Assembly (NCBI RefSeq): GCF_033880585.1
Contig: NZ_CP137624.1
Location: 1,914,001 to 1,978,000, forward strand
DNA from: Lysinibacillus louembei
GTDB taxonomy: Bacteria; Bacillota; Bacilli; Bacillales_A; Planococcaceae
Reading direction: 5' to 3'
Length of the DNA: 64,000 bases
Below, piece by piece: positions 43,952 through 53,338 of the stretch. The position numbers were made by a program, and so were the translations under genes. Below the pieces are notes generated by a model that worked only from the letters and a program-made list of their open reading frames with translations, ran no database searches and was not told the DNA's origin. Position 1 is the first letter of the stretch. Every line of letters starts with the position of its first letter.

Positions 43952-43990
43952 AGGGGCTGTCTGGAAAGAAACTTCTTTCTGGACAGCCCT
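43952..43990 (+). terminator. Hairpin after lplJ
   Basis: GGGCTGTCTGGAAAG and CTTTCTGGACAGCCC arms with one mismatch; weak T-run. Confidence 0.7.
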
Positions 43991-44034
43991 AACTTTTATT
44001 TTAAGAATTTAAGGCTGTTTTGTGATTTCATTTT

Positions 44035-44052
44035 TGACATAAAATCATGTAA
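44035..44052 (+). promoter_or_regulatory. Candidate Bce-type regulator site
   Basis: TGACAT-AAAATC-ATGTAA, an inverted repeat 108 bases before the response regulator. It recalls the TNACA/TGTAA sites bound by BceR-like regulators, though spacing is longer. Confidence 0.35.
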
Positions 44053-44159
44053 GCTTAAGAAGGAGGCATTTAGCAACTACTTGGCTAGTTGGAGCGTCTA
44101 CATAAATTGTGTGAGAATTGTGTGAGTGCCTGGCACCTGGAAAAAGGAGGGTTTTGACA

Positions 44160-44864
44160 ATGGAGAAGCATCGAATTTTTATTGTGGAAGATGATAAGAA
44201 GATCGCTTCCTTGCTTGCGGATACGCTGCGTAAATATCAATATGAAGTAGCGGTGGTGCAGGATTTTGATGCGTTGATTGAAGAGTTTTTAGCATTTGCA
44301 CCACATATGGTGCTGCTTGATATAAATTTACCCGCGTATGATGGCTATTATTGGTGCCGTCAGCTACGACAGCATACGACATGTCCGATTTTGTTTATTT
44401 CAGCACGTTCTGGAGAGATGGATCAGATTTTTGCGTTAGAAAATGGTGGGGATGATTTTATTACGAAGCCGTTCAATTATGAAATTGTGCTGGCGAAAAT
44501 TCGTAGTCACCTACGCCGTACATACGGGGAGTATGCAGCAAGACAGGAGGAGCGCACAGTAAAGCAAGGGATACTGACGCTGTATTTAGAAAGCATGGAG
44601 CTGCATGTGAAGGATATTGTGATTCCTTTACAAAAAAAGGAATGCATTATTTTAGATTTACTGCTTGGACAAGCGCCAAAGGTTGTGTCGCGTGATGCGT
44701 TGCTAGAGCAATTATGGGATGACCAAGCATTTGTGGATGAAAATACGCTCAATGTCAATATGACGCGCGTTCGTAAAAAGCTAGCGGATTACAATGTGAA
44801 GTCGGCAATTGAGACGGTGCGTGGTGCAGGCTATCGCTTTGTTCTAAGTGCGGAGGAAATGTAA
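44160..44864 (+). CDS. BceR-like response regulator
   Basis: 234 residues. Receiver with acidic DDK (11-13), phospho-Asp54 in LLDINLP and Lys in ITKPFNYE; C-terminal winged helix with VPLQ-like KKECIILDLLL and ENTLNVNMTRVRKKL. Such regulators sit next to BceS-type kinases and BceAB transporters and respond to peptide antibiotics. ATG behind AAAGGAGG; the stop overlaps the kinase start in TAATG. Which antibiotics are involved cannot be read. Confidence 0.9.
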   Translation: MEKHRIFIVEDDKKIASLLADTLRKYQYEVAVVQDFDALIEEFLAFAPHMVLLDINLPAYDGYYWCRQLRQHTTCPILFISARSGEMDQIFALENGGDDFITKPFNYEIVLAKIRSHLRRTYGEYAARQEERTVKQGILTLYLESMELHVKDIVIPLQKKECIILDLLLGQAPKVVSRDALLEQLWDDQAFVDENTLNVNMTRVRKKLADYNVKSAIETVRGAGYRFVLSAEEM

Positions 44865-45862
44865 TGGGATTGAAGCTTTTTTTACAAGAACATATTTCCT
44901 ATATTATTTTTCAAGTGCTACTTGTGCTATTTGTGTTACTTCTATATTGGTTAGATGGCTTTCGTAATTTTGAAACAGCTGTTTATAGCATTGTTATTAG
45001 CACAATTTTAATTATATCCTTTTTAGCTGTACGCTATATGCTGCGCCGTCGTTACTTAAGTAAAATTATGCAGCTGCCTGTGACGATGGAGGATGCGCTA
45101 CAAAAAAATGCAAAAACAATGGAATATATGCAAACGGAAAAATATATGCACCAGCTATATTATGTGTACCAAAATGAAGTGCAAGCATTATATGCGAAGC
45201 AAAAACGTCAATACAAATTTATGAATCAATGGATTCACCAAATGAAAACACCAATTGCTGTTTTAGAGCTACTTTTGCAGGAGGAAGCACCACTTGATAA
45301 AAAAAGTGTACAGGAGGAAGTGGAGCGGCTAAAACGAGGGCTGGATATGGTATTAATGAGTGCGCGCCTGGATAGCTTTGAGGACGATATGCAGGTGGAG
45401 CAAGTACCATTGAAGGCGATTGTCACAACGGTTATTAATGAGCATAAACGTCTATTTATTACGAATCGAGTTTTTCCAGAAGTGCATATTGATGAGGAGT
45501 TTACGATTGCGAGCGATTCAAAATCGCTACAATTTGCATTAAGTCAGTTTATTACGAATGCGGTGAAATACACATTTGAGCCGAATAAAAAAATTGTGAT
45601 TTGTGCACGACAAAAGGAAGGAAGCATCACTTTATCAATTAAAGATGAAGGGATTGGCATACCAAGATCAGATTTATCACGTGTTACAAAGGCTTTCTTT
45701 ACAGGAGAAAATGGACGCAAAACAGGGGAATCAACGGGCATGGGGCTATATTTAGCAAATGAAATATGCGATAAGCTAGGGCATCAGCTTGTCATTACAT
45801 CAGAGGTCGGCGTTGGGACAACGGTATATATTACATTTTCAAGCGAGCGAAATGGGGGATAA
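44864..45862 (+). CDS. BceS-like intramembrane-sensing histidine kinase
   Basis: 332 residues. Two N-terminal membrane helices (about 12-30 and 38-58) with almost no extracellular loop: the intramembrane-sensing type that senses through its transporter. Phospho-His in NQWIHQMKTPIAVLE, then HATPase with QFITNAVKYT, DEGIGIP and GMGLYLA. Translationally coupled to the regulator (TAATG) and followed after 2 bp by the ATPase gene. Confidence 0.92.
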   Translation: MGLKLFLQEHISYIIFQVLLVLFVLLLYWLDGFRNFETAVYSIVISTILIISFLAVRYMLRRRYLSKIMQLPVTMEDALQKNAKTMEYMQTEKYMHQLYYVYQNEVQALYAKQKRQYKFMNQWIHQMKTPIAVLELLLQEEAPLDKKSVQEEVERLKRGLDMVLMSARLDSFEDDMQVEQVPLKAIVTTVINEHKRLFITNRVFPEVHIDEEFTIASDSKSLQFALSQFITNAVKYTFEPNKKIVICARQKEGSITLSIKDEGIGIPRSDLSRVTKAFFTGENGRKTGESTGMGLYLANEICDKLGHQLVITSEVGVGTTVYITFSSERNGG

Positions 45863-45864
45863 TT

Positions 45865-46638
45865 GTGGCGATTTTACAAATCAATGAAGTAACAAAGGTA
45901 TATGAAGGAAAAGTAACACATCGCGCGCTCAATCAGCTAAGCTTTGAAGTGGAAAAAGGTGAGTTTTTAGCGATTATGGGACCATCTGGAAGCGGTAAAA
46001 CAACATTACTGAATATGATTTCAACAATCGATCATCCAACGTCAGGTGAAATTATTTTAGAGAAAATTAAGCCACAAAGCTTAAATAAAACGGAGCTCGC
46101 ATATTTTCGTCGTCGCCAGCTCGGCTTCGTGTTTCAAGACTTCAATTTATTGCCAATGCTAACGGTCGAGGAAAATATCGTTCTGCCGTTAACGCTTGAT
46201 AACCAGCCATTGCAAGTGATGGAAAAGCGTCTTGCTGATTTAGCAGAGAAATTAGGCATTGAAGCTATTTTAGAAAAGCGTCCAAATGAAATTTCTGGGG
46301 GACAAGCACAGCGTACAGCGATTGCACGAGCATTAATTCACCAACCTTCTATTATATTGGCGGATGAGCCAACGGGAAATCTTGATTCACATGCATCAAG
46401 AGAGGTGTTGGAGCTGTTAAGCAAAATTAATAGGGAGCGACAGGCGACGATTGTTATGGTAACACATGATCCAATTGCAGCGAGCTACTGTGACCGTGTG
46501 TTATTTATTAAAGACGGTGAGTTCTTTAATGAAATTTATAGTGATGACCGCCGCCAAACGTTTTTTCAGCGTATTTTAAATGTTTTAAGTTTATTAGGAG
46601 GGCAAGTGGGTGACCTTTCAACAATTCGCTTACCGTAA
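45865..46638 (+). CDS. BceA-like ABC transporter ATPase
   Basis: 257 residues. Walker A MGPSGSGKTTLLN (37-49), Q-loop FVFQDFNLLP, signature ISGGQAQR, Walker B ILADEPTGNLDS and H-loop VTHD all present: MacB/LolD-type ATPase as in BceA. GTG start behind GGGGG. Its end overlaps the permease gene by 29 bp. Confidence 0.94.
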   Translation: MAILQINEVTKVYEGKVTHRALNQLSFEVEKGEFLAIMGPSGSGKTTLLNMISTIDHPTSGEIILEKIKPQSLNKTELAYFRRRQLGFVFQDFNLLPMLTVEENIVLPLTLDNQPLQVMEKRLADLAEKLGIEAILEKRPNEISGGQAQRTAIARALIHQPSIILADEPTGNLDSHASREVLELLSKINRERQATIVMVTHDPIAASYCDRVLFIKDGEFFNEIYSDDRRQTFFQRILNVLSLLGGQVGDLSTIRLP

Positions 46639-48541
46639 TGTGTTTCGCAATTTCCGCATATATGCAGCCTTTTTTATGGCAAGCTTTTTCTCAGTTTTTG
46701 TTTTCTTTATTTATTCGATGCTGATGTTTCATCCAGCAAGTGAACAAGGCTTTTTAGGAAATGTATCCTTGCTCGGCATGCTTGTTGCTGAAATTATTTT
46801 AATGCTGTTTTCATGGTTTTTTATTTTTTATTCAATGAAGGCCTTTTTAGAGGCACGCTCTAAAGAGTTTGCGATTTTGCTACATCTCGGTATGGAAAAA
46901 AGGCAATTAAGCAAGCTGGTCTTTTTAGAAACGATGTTAATCGGGGTTATTTCTAGTTTTTTTGGCATTGTATTTGGCTACGCCTTTTCAAAATTTTTCT
47001 TTATGATTGTACGCGAAATTTTATATTTAGATGAGCTACCTCTTTATTTTTCATGGGAGCCATTTGTTTTAACATTAACCGTCTTTATGAGCGCCTTTGT
47101 CGTGATTTCTTTTATTAGTGTATTAATGACAAGGGAAACAAAGCTAATCGACTTACTAAAGGGGCACCAATCGGTTGATGTGTCCAATGCGTATTCGAAA
47201 ATTCGCGCATGGCTAGGTATTTTTTTAGTGGGGTTTGGCTATCTTTTAGCAATTATCACGACATTTGTGACACTTCCAATTATGCTGCTAGTCATTCCAC
47301 TTATCGTGACAATCGGTACGTATTTTATATTTACGGATACAATATTAGCCTTTATTGAACGAATCAAAAAGCGCAAAAAGGTGTATTGGCGCAAGACACG
47401 TATGTTATCGCTTGCTGAGCAAGGGCATATTATGTACAGCAATCGCAAAATGTTTGTTGTTGTAACGCTTGTTTCGACGTTAGCTTTTTTATGCGTAGGT
47501 GTATTATCCGCATTGTCGTCCTACACAGCCCAATACGATAAGCTCAATCCGCTCGGCATCATTTATAAAGGCACTGTCAATAATCCTTATGAGGTAGCAC
47601 ATATTTCCTCGTTACGATATGAATTAGAGGAGGCAGGATTATCCTACAATTTGGCGCGTTTTGTTGTAAAAAAGCAAACGTCTACACATACGTCCAATTC
47701 AGTCGAAGTGTTTCGCGCATCAGATATTAATCAACTGCTATTTTCCTATGGTTATCCAATGGTGCGAATTGGGCAAGGGGAAGCGATGTTCATTGCTTAC
47801 TCAGAGGACTCAATTAAAGAGCTCGAAAATAAAATTGTGCGTACAACGTTAAAAGAAAATAATATTGAGCTTGTTATTAATAGCGTATATCCAAAGCTTA
47901 TTTTCCCTGACGCTATTATTAGCCGCAATGCGATTATTGTTAGTGATACGGATTTTGAAAAAATTACGAACCCATTTGAGCATGCAAATATTGTGGAGCC
48001 AAGCTATCATTTATACGCATTTGATATTGCGAACTGGGCTGATGCAGCAAATATTGGCGCAGAGCTATATTATACAGTTGCTGAGGAATATTTAAAGGAT
48101 CGTTATACGCTGCCATTTTACTTTGAAAATGCAGGCTTAAATTATTCTTATATATTAGCTGCTTACTCTTTATTTACTTTAGTAGGCTTGTTAGTTGTCG
48201 CTGTATTTTTACTAGCTGCAGGGAGCTTTATTTACTTTAAGCTATATACAAGCTTAGAGCGTGAGAAGAAGCAATTTGATGTATTAAAGCGTATGGGACT
48301 AACCGATAACGAGCAAAAGCGCTTAATTACACGCTATTTATTCCCACAGTTTTTCCTACCGTGGGGGCTTGCTTTGGTGCATAGTATGTTTGCCTTTTTA
48401 GTGCTGCAATCTATTTTAAAAAATGTCATGCACGTGTCTCTTGGAAAGGAAATTATTTTTGCTTTCTCCTTTATTATTATGATTCAAGTTATTTATTTTT
48501 ATTTGATTAGATGGCGTTATATTGCGCATGTGCGCTCATAA
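46610..48541 (+). CDS. BceB-like ABC transporter permease
   Basis: 643 residues, ten membrane helices in the BceB arrangement: 1+3 at the N-terminus, two in the middle with a further pair about 280-300, then a large extracellular domain of about 200 residues (310-510), and three at the end. FtsX-like regions are visible near the N- and C-terminal helices (ARSKEFAILLHLGMEKRQL, EREKKQFDVLKRMGLTDNE). The large outer domain is the antibiotic-binding part in relatives. GTG start behind GGAGGG. Confidence 0.93.
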   Translation: MTFQQFAYRNVFRNFRIYAAFFMASFFSVFVFFIYSMLMFHPASEQGFLGNVSLLGMLVAEIILMLFSWFFIFYSMKAFLEARSKEFAILLHLGMEKRQLSKLVFLETMLIGVISSFFGIVFGYAFSKFFFMIVREILYLDELPLYFSWEPFVLTLTVFMSAFVVISFISVLMTRETKLIDLLKGHQSVDVSNAYSKIRAWLGIFLVGFGYLLAIITTFVTLPIMLLVIPLIVTIGTYFIFTDTILAFIERIKKRKKVYWRKTRMLSLAEQGHIMYSNRKMFVVVTLVSTLAFLCVGVLSALSSYTAQYDKLNPLGIIYKGTVNNPYEVAHISSLRYELEEAGLSYNLARFVVKKQTSTHTSNSVEVFRASDINQLLFSYGYPMVRIGQGEAMFIAYSEDSIKELENKIVRTTLKENNIELVINSVYPKLIFPDAIISRNAIIVSDTDFEKITNPFEHANIVEPSYHLYAFDIANWADAANIGAELYYTVAEEYLKDRYTLPFYFENAGLNYSYILAAYSLFTLVGLLVVAVFLLAAGSFIYFKLYTSLEREKKQFDVLKRMGLTDNEQKRLITRYLFPQFFLPWGLALVHSMFAFLVLQSILKNVMHVSLGKEIIFAFSFIIMIQVIYFYLIRWRYIAHVRS

Positions 48542-48635
48542 AATTCAGCATAAAATGACATAAGCGACAAGATTTTTGCATAATGATATGAAAGCTATTG
48601 TAATCTTGTAATGTTTATTTTAAAATAACATTAAA

Positions 48636-48653
48636 TGAATGATAATTCATTTT
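48636..48653 (+). promoter_or_regulatory. FadR-like operator before lcfB
   Basis: TGAATGATAATTCATTTT, 13 of 17 defined positions of the remembered FadR consensus. B. subtilis lcfB is a known FadR target. Confidence 0.65.
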
Positions 48654-48700
48654 TTGTTCGGCGTCTAAAAGGCGCCATTGATAAAAGGGGGATGGGTGTA

Positions 48701-50251
48701 TTGAATCTAGTAGAAAAGGTAAGACAGCAAGCTCTCGAACAACCAGAAAAAACGGCCTATCATTTTATGGGGAAAAATACAAGCTACAGTGAATTTGAGC
48801 AAACGGTTGATCGTTTTGCAAAAGCTTTGCAGGATATGGGCGTAGAAAAAGGCGACCATGTAGCATTATTATTGGGGAACACACCTCATTTTTTAATTTC
48901 ACTGTATAGTGCGATGCGTATTGGTGCAACAGTCATTCCAGTGAATCCGATTTACACACCTGATGAAATTTCATATATTGTTCAAAATGGTGATGTAAAA
49001 GTGGTGATTGCACTTGATATGCTACTTCCGCTTGTAGAAAAAGGGGTACAAGCATTTACGAAAGTAGAGAAATACATTATTTGTGAAACGGCGGCAGACA
49101 CAGGGGAGAAAGTTGCTGCATTAAGCGATAATGCAAGGGCGAAAACCGTTCTTTTCACAGCTTTATTAAAAACGACAGAAGGCACAGCAAAGTCTGCTAC
49201 ATTAGTAGAAGATGATAATGCCGTTATTTTATATACATCTGGCACAACAGGCTATCCAAAAGGCGCTATTTTAACACATGGCAATTTATATTCAAATGCA
49301 CGTGATGTTGGCGCATATTTGAAAATAACGGAGACGGATCGTGTTATTGCGACATTGCCAGTATTCCATGTTTTCGCATTAACGGTGGTTGTCAATGCAC
49401 CATTAGTCCAAGGTGCGACTATTTTATTAGCACCGCGCTTTAGCCCAGGCGAAATTTTTGAGCTGGCAAAAGCGCAGGAGGCAACAGTTTTCGCAGGTGT
49501 ACCGACAATGTATAATTTCCTTTATCAATATGCAGAAGGGGATGCCGCAGCATTTAAAACGTTGCGCTTAGCTATTTCAGGTGGGGCATCTCTACCTGTT
49601 GCTTTGCTGCATAACTTTGAGGACAAGTTTAATGTCCGCATTTCAGAAGGCTATGGGCTATCAGAGGCGTCACCAGTAACATGCTTTAATCCATTAGATA
49701 AGGAGCGCAAGCCAGGCTCTATCGGTCAATCAATTATCAATGTAGAAAATAAAATTGTTGATCCAGATGGTAATGAAGTACCTGTTGGCGAAGTGGGAGA
49801 ATTGATTGTACGTGGACCGAATGTGATGAAGGGCTACTACAATATGCCGGAGGAAACAGCTGTGACAATTCAAGCTGGCTGGCTATATACAGGAGATTTA
49901 GCGCGCAAGGATGAGGAGGATTATTTCTATATCGTTGACCGCAAAAAAGATATGATTATCGTTGGAGGCTACAATGTGTACCCACGTGAAGTAGAGGAAG
50001 TGCTTTACTCACATCCAAATATTGTAGAGGCAGCAGTAATCGGCTTACCAGATCCTGATTTTGGTGAAGCGGTATGCGCTTACGTTGTAGTAAAGGATGA
50101 CAGCGTAACTGTTGAGGAGCTAAAGCAATATTGCACGGAGCATATTGCTAAATATAAGGTGCCAAAAGTCATTGAAATTATCGATGAGCTACCAAAAAAT
50201 ACAACAGGTAAAATTTTGCGCCGCTCGTTAAAGGAGCAAGCAGCAAAATAG
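48701..50251 (+). CDS. lcfB: Long-chain acyl-CoA ligase LcfB
   Basis: 516 residues, close to B. subtilis LcfB (513). ANL-superfamily motifs: ILYTSGTTGYPKGA (AMP/phosphate loop), GYGLSEASPVTCFNP, YTGDLARKDEE, and the C-terminal DRKKDMIIVGGYNVYP with the late catalytic Lys in PKNTTGKILRR. Activates fatty acids to acyl-CoA. TTG at 48701 gives the family's MNLV-like start with GGGGG nine bases before; ATG 48692 is possible. Expected to be repressed by FadR. Confidence 0.95.
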   Translation: MNLVEKVRQQALEQPEKTAYHFMGKNTSYSEFEQTVDRFAKALQDMGVEKGDHVALLLGNTPHFLISLYSAMRIGATVIPVNPIYTPDEISYIVQNGDVKVVIALDMLLPLVEKGVQAFTKVEKYIICETAADTGEKVAALSDNARAKTVLFTALLKTTEGTAKSATLVEDDNAVILYTSGTTGYPKGAILTHGNLYSNARDVGAYLKITETDRVIATLPVFHVFALTVVVNAPLVQGATILLAPRFSPGEIFELAKAQEATVFAGVPTMYNFLYQYAEGDAAAFKTLRLAISGGASLPVALLHNFEDKFNVRISEGYGLSEASPVTCFNPLDKERKPGSIGQSIINVENKIVDPDGNEVPVGEVGELIVRGPNVMKGYYNMPEETAVTIQAGWLYTGDLARKDEEDYFYIVDRKKDMIIVGGYNVYPREVEEVLYSHPNIVEAAVIGLPDPDFGEAVCAYVVVKDDSVTVEELKQYCTEHIAKYKVPKVIEIIDELPKNTTGKILRRSLKEQAAK

Positions 50252-50254
50252 TAG

Positions 50255-50289
50255 ATGGGAGAGTGTCTTAAAGGGCACTCTCCTTTTTG
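50255..50289 (+). terminator. Terminator after lcfB
   Basis: GGGAGAGTGTC... and ...GGCACTCTCC arms around TTAAAG, then TTTTTG. Confidence 0.88.
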
Positions 50290-50379
50290 TATCATAGAAA
50301 TCGTTTGATCAGATAAGAAGGCGATTGCTTCTCAATTATTTGGATAATTGTGTACAATATAATGAAGGAGGTATGTGAT

Positions 50380-51126
50380 ATGAATGAGGATAACGATAAA
50401 AAGAAAAAGTTTTCATTGTTTAATCAAATTTCGAAGTCGTTAGGGTTTGAACAAGAAGAGCAAAAGCAAGAAGAAGCTGAGGAACAAATGCAAGTCGAAA
50501 ATATGGAACAACAAGTGACTGCAACGACAGAGACGATCCCATCAGAGCAAAAATCAAATGTCATTAATTTTATAGAGGAAAAGGAAAGAAATAAAGTTCA
50601 GGAAGGGCTAAAATGGCTGAAGGCTGCTGCGGATGCAGGGGATACAGGCGCAATGAATGAGTTAGCCTATTGCTATTTAACAGGAAAAGGTGTGACACAA
50701 AATACAGGGGAGGGTGAGCATTGGCTACGTACATCAGCAAGTTATGGTGATTTATGGGCAATGGTTGATATTGCGATTCGCTTGCTTGATGGAGAAGTGC
50801 TCGCTAAAGATTCTGTAGAAGGTGAAAAGTGGCTAAGATTAGCAGTTGACCGAGGAGATCGTGTTGCGACAAGAATTTTAGGCTATCGTTTAATTACAGG
50901 TGATAGCTTGGAGCGCAATATAGACGAAGGGATAAAGTGGATACGAAAAGCAGCAGAGGAATTACATGAGCTTGTAGCAATGCGCTTGTTAGGTATTTAT
51001 CTCATTAGAGGCGAGCATGTCGAACAAAATATTAATGAAGGTGAATATTGGCTAAAGCGGGCAGCAGAGGCGGGCGAGAAGGTTGCGATGCGTGAATGGG
51101 GCAAATATTTAGTTAGAGGACTATAA
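50380..51126 (+). CDS. Sel1-repeat protein
   Basis: 248 residues. The first 80 are charged and low-complexity (EEQKQEEAEEQMQVENME), then five Sel1/TPR-like repeats of 36 residues run to the end, each of the form EG--WL--AA--GD--A---L---L--G--V--N. Sel1 proteins are protein-protein scaffolds. Sequence is intracellular by lack of signal or membrane segments. ATG behind GAAGGAGG. Single-gene unit; partner unknown. Confidence 0.85.
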   Translation: MNEDNDKKKKFSLFNQISKSLGFEQEEQKQEEAEEQMQVENMEQQVTATTETIPSEQKSNVINFIEEKERNKVQEGLKWLKAAADAGDTGAMNELAYCYLTGKGVTQNTGEGEHWLRTSASYGDLWAMVDIAIRLLDGEVLAKDSVEGEKWLRLAVDRGDRVATRILGYRLITGDSLERNIDEGIKWIRKAAEELHELVAMRLLGIYLIRGEHVEQNINEGEYWLKRAAEAGEKVAMREWGKYLVRGL

Positions 51127-51143
51127 CTAGAATTATTCGAATA

Positions 51144-51171
51144 TTGACACATATTTGTATCGTGGTAAACT
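51144..51171 (+). promoter_or_regulatory. Probable SigA promoter for the S9 peptidase gene
   Basis: -35 TTGACA (51144-51149), 16-base spacer, -10 TAAACT (51166-51171). Confidence 0.6.
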
Positions 51172-51218
51172 TAATATTACGAAGTTCGAAATAACAATAA
51201 GAAAGCAGGGAATAGGGA

Positions 51219-53198
51219 ATGACAGCATTTTTAACAAAAGAGCATTTATACACATTGCAATCTGTAACAGCACCAGTACTAGCACCAAATGGGCAGGAAG
51301 CTGTATTTGTACGCACGCTAATTAATCAAGAGGACAATAAATATTATGCACATCTTTTCCACGTTGAGCTAGCGAGTGAGGAAGTAACGCAATGGACATT
51401 TGGCAAGGAGCGTGTAAGTGGTGCTAAATGGTCACCTGATGGTAAACAAGTTGCTTTTTTATCAAATCGCGACGAGAAAAATCAGCTTTATATTTTAAAG
51501 CGCAATGGTGGAGAAGCGAAAAAAGTAGCAGATTTCCCATACGGCGTTAGCTCATTTGTATGGAGCCCATGCGGTCAAAAGCTTTGGGTGACAGCTAGTC
51601 TGAAAGATGGAACAGCATTCACAGATGCGGTGGAAAAGGAAGACAAAAAATTACCTGAAGCGTATGTTGTGGACAGAATGAAGCATAAAATGGATGGCGT
51701 TGGTGGCAATGGTTTACGCAAACAAGGCATGAGCACACATGTGGCAGAAGTAACACTTGATGGCACAATTACGCAATTTACAGAGGGCAATCATGATTAC
51801 GCATTAAACGCTGTTTCACATGATGGCAAAAAGCTAATAATTGCTGTCAATCGCTCAGAAAATCAAGACTTTGAATTCCGTCAACCGCTTTATATTGTTG
51901 ATGTGGCTACGAAGGCAGAAACGGTTTTAGTTGAGCAGGATGGCTATTATGGCGGTGCGGCATATTCATTTGATGACCGTTATATTGCTTATGTAGGTAG
52001 TGATGCAACATTTAAAAATGCGACACATACAAATGTTTATGTCTATGATACTGAAACAGGGCAAACGAGCAATTTAACAGAAAGCCTTGATGCACCTGTT
52101 GGTGATTATGCAGTAGCCGATTTCCAACAAGGTGCAGCAGCCCCAGCTGTCGTTTGGACTGAAACAAATGCACTTTATTTCCAAGTATCAACGATGGGCG
52201 ATATTCGTTTATATTATGCAACATTGGAAGGTGAGCTGTACCCTGCAACACCAGAAAGCGAGCATGTCTATGGCTATGCTGTAGCGAAAAGCGGCAATGA
52301 AGTGATTGTGGCCGTTTCAAATCCAACATTCCCTGGCGAGCTATTTACACACAATATTGCAACAGGTGAGCGCAAACAGCTAACGCATTTCAATGATGCT
52401 TATTTAGCAGAAACGACATTATCGGCAGCAGAGCCAATCGTCTTCAAAGGAGCGAAGGATTGGGATGTACATGGCTGGATTATGAAGCCTGCCAACTACG
52501 TGGAAGGTGAAAAATATCCGTTGATTGTGGAGGTTCATGGTGGACCGCATACATTGTATGCTAATACCTTCTTCCATGAAATGCAGCTTCTAGCAGCGCA
52601 AGGCTATGGTGTATTGTATATTAATCCGCGTGGCAGTCATGGTTATAGCCAAGCATTTGTAGATGCGGTGCGCAACGACTATGGTGGTGGCGATTTCGAA
52701 GATATTATGTTAGCAACAGATTATGCGCTAGCAAATTATGACTGGATTGATACGCAGCGTCTTGGCTTAACAGGTGGTAGCTACGGCGGCTTTATGACAA
52801 ACTGGGCTGTGGGACATACAAATCGCTTTAAGGCAGCGGTAACACAGCGCTCGATTTCGAACTGGATTAGCTTCTTTGGCGTATCGGATATCGGCTACTA
52901 CTTCACAGATTGGCAAATTGGTGGCGATATGTCAGATATCGAAAAGCTATGGCACCATTCGCCATTAAAATATGCAAAAAATGTAGAAACACCATTGCTT
53001 ATTTTGCACAGCGAAAAAGACTTCCGCTGTCCAATTGAGCAAGCAGAGCAGTTTTATATTACGTTAAAAACAATGGGCAAAGAAGTTGGCTTTGTTCGCT
53101 TCCCAGATTGCGACCACAATTTATCACGCACGGGGACGCCAAACTTACGTATCCAGCGTTTAGAGCAAATTGTTGGTTGGTTTGAGAAATATATTTAA
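51219..53198 (+). CDS. S9-family prolyl oligopeptidase-like peptidase
   Basis: 659 residues, no signal peptide. N-terminal beta-propeller (about 1-400) with TolB-like blades (GAKWSPDGKQVAFLSNRDEK, YDTETGQTSNLTES); C-terminal alpha/beta-hydrolase from about 420. Catalytic triad: Ser521 in TGGSYGGFM, Asp in HSEKDFRCP (about residue 600), His633 in DCDHNLS. HGGP and NPRGSHGYSQAF complete the oxyanion region. Acylaminoacyl-peptidase-like; probably degrades small peptides in the cytosol. ATG start with AAAGCAGGG upstream. Confidence 0.94.
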   Translation: MTAFLTKEHLYTLQSVTAPVLAPNGQEAVFVRTLINQEDNKYYAHLFHVELASEEVTQWTFGKERVSGAKWSPDGKQVAFLSNRDEKNQLYILKRNGGEAKKVADFPYGVSSFVWSPCGQKLWVTASLKDGTAFTDAVEKEDKKLPEAYVVDRMKHKMDGVGGNGLRKQGMSTHVAEVTLDGTITQFTEGNHDYALNAVSHDGKKLIIAVNRSENQDFEFRQPLYIVDVATKAETVLVEQDGYYGGAAYSFDDRYIAYVGSDATFKNATHTNVYVYDTETGQTSNLTESLDAPVGDYAVADFQQGAAAPAVVWTETNALYFQVSTMGDIRLYYATLEGELYPATPESEHVYGYAVAKSGNEVIVAVSNPTFPGELFTHNIATGERKQLTHFNDAYLAETTLSAAEPIVFKGAKDWDVHGWIMKPANYVEGEKYPLIVEVHGGPHTLYANTFFHEMQLLAAQGYGVLYINPRGSHGYSQAFVDAVRNDYGGGDFEDIMLATDYALANYDWIDTQRLGLTGGSYGGFMTNWAVGHTNRFKAAVTQRSISNWISFFGVSDIGYYFTDWQIGGDMSDIEKLWHHSPLKYAKNVETPLLILHSEKDFRCPIEQAEQFYITLKTMGKEVGFVRFPDCDHNLSRTGTPNLRIQRLEQIVGWFEKYI

Positions 53199-53223
53199 TC
53201 AGAATTATCTATTATAAAAATAT

Positions 53224-53268
53224 GAAAAACAGATTCAGAAAAGCTCTATTTTTTGAATCTGTTTTTTT
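53224..53268 (+). terminator. Terminator after the S9 peptidase gene
   Basis: AAAAACAGATTCA and TGAATCTGTTTTT arms around GAAAAGCTCTATTTTT, then TT. Confidence 0.92.
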
Positions 53269-53338
53269 ATGTTATCGTTGAAGGGTTATTATCTATATTA
53301 AAATTGTAAATATTCAATTTAGAAGGCGGTGTACTTTG

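Noticed and set aside
44120-44142. GTGCCTGGCAC palindrome before the Bce regulator as an operator
   Set aside because: This short palindrome occurs commonly in Bacillales intergenic DNA, and here it overlaps the ribosome-site region; no evidence of regulation.
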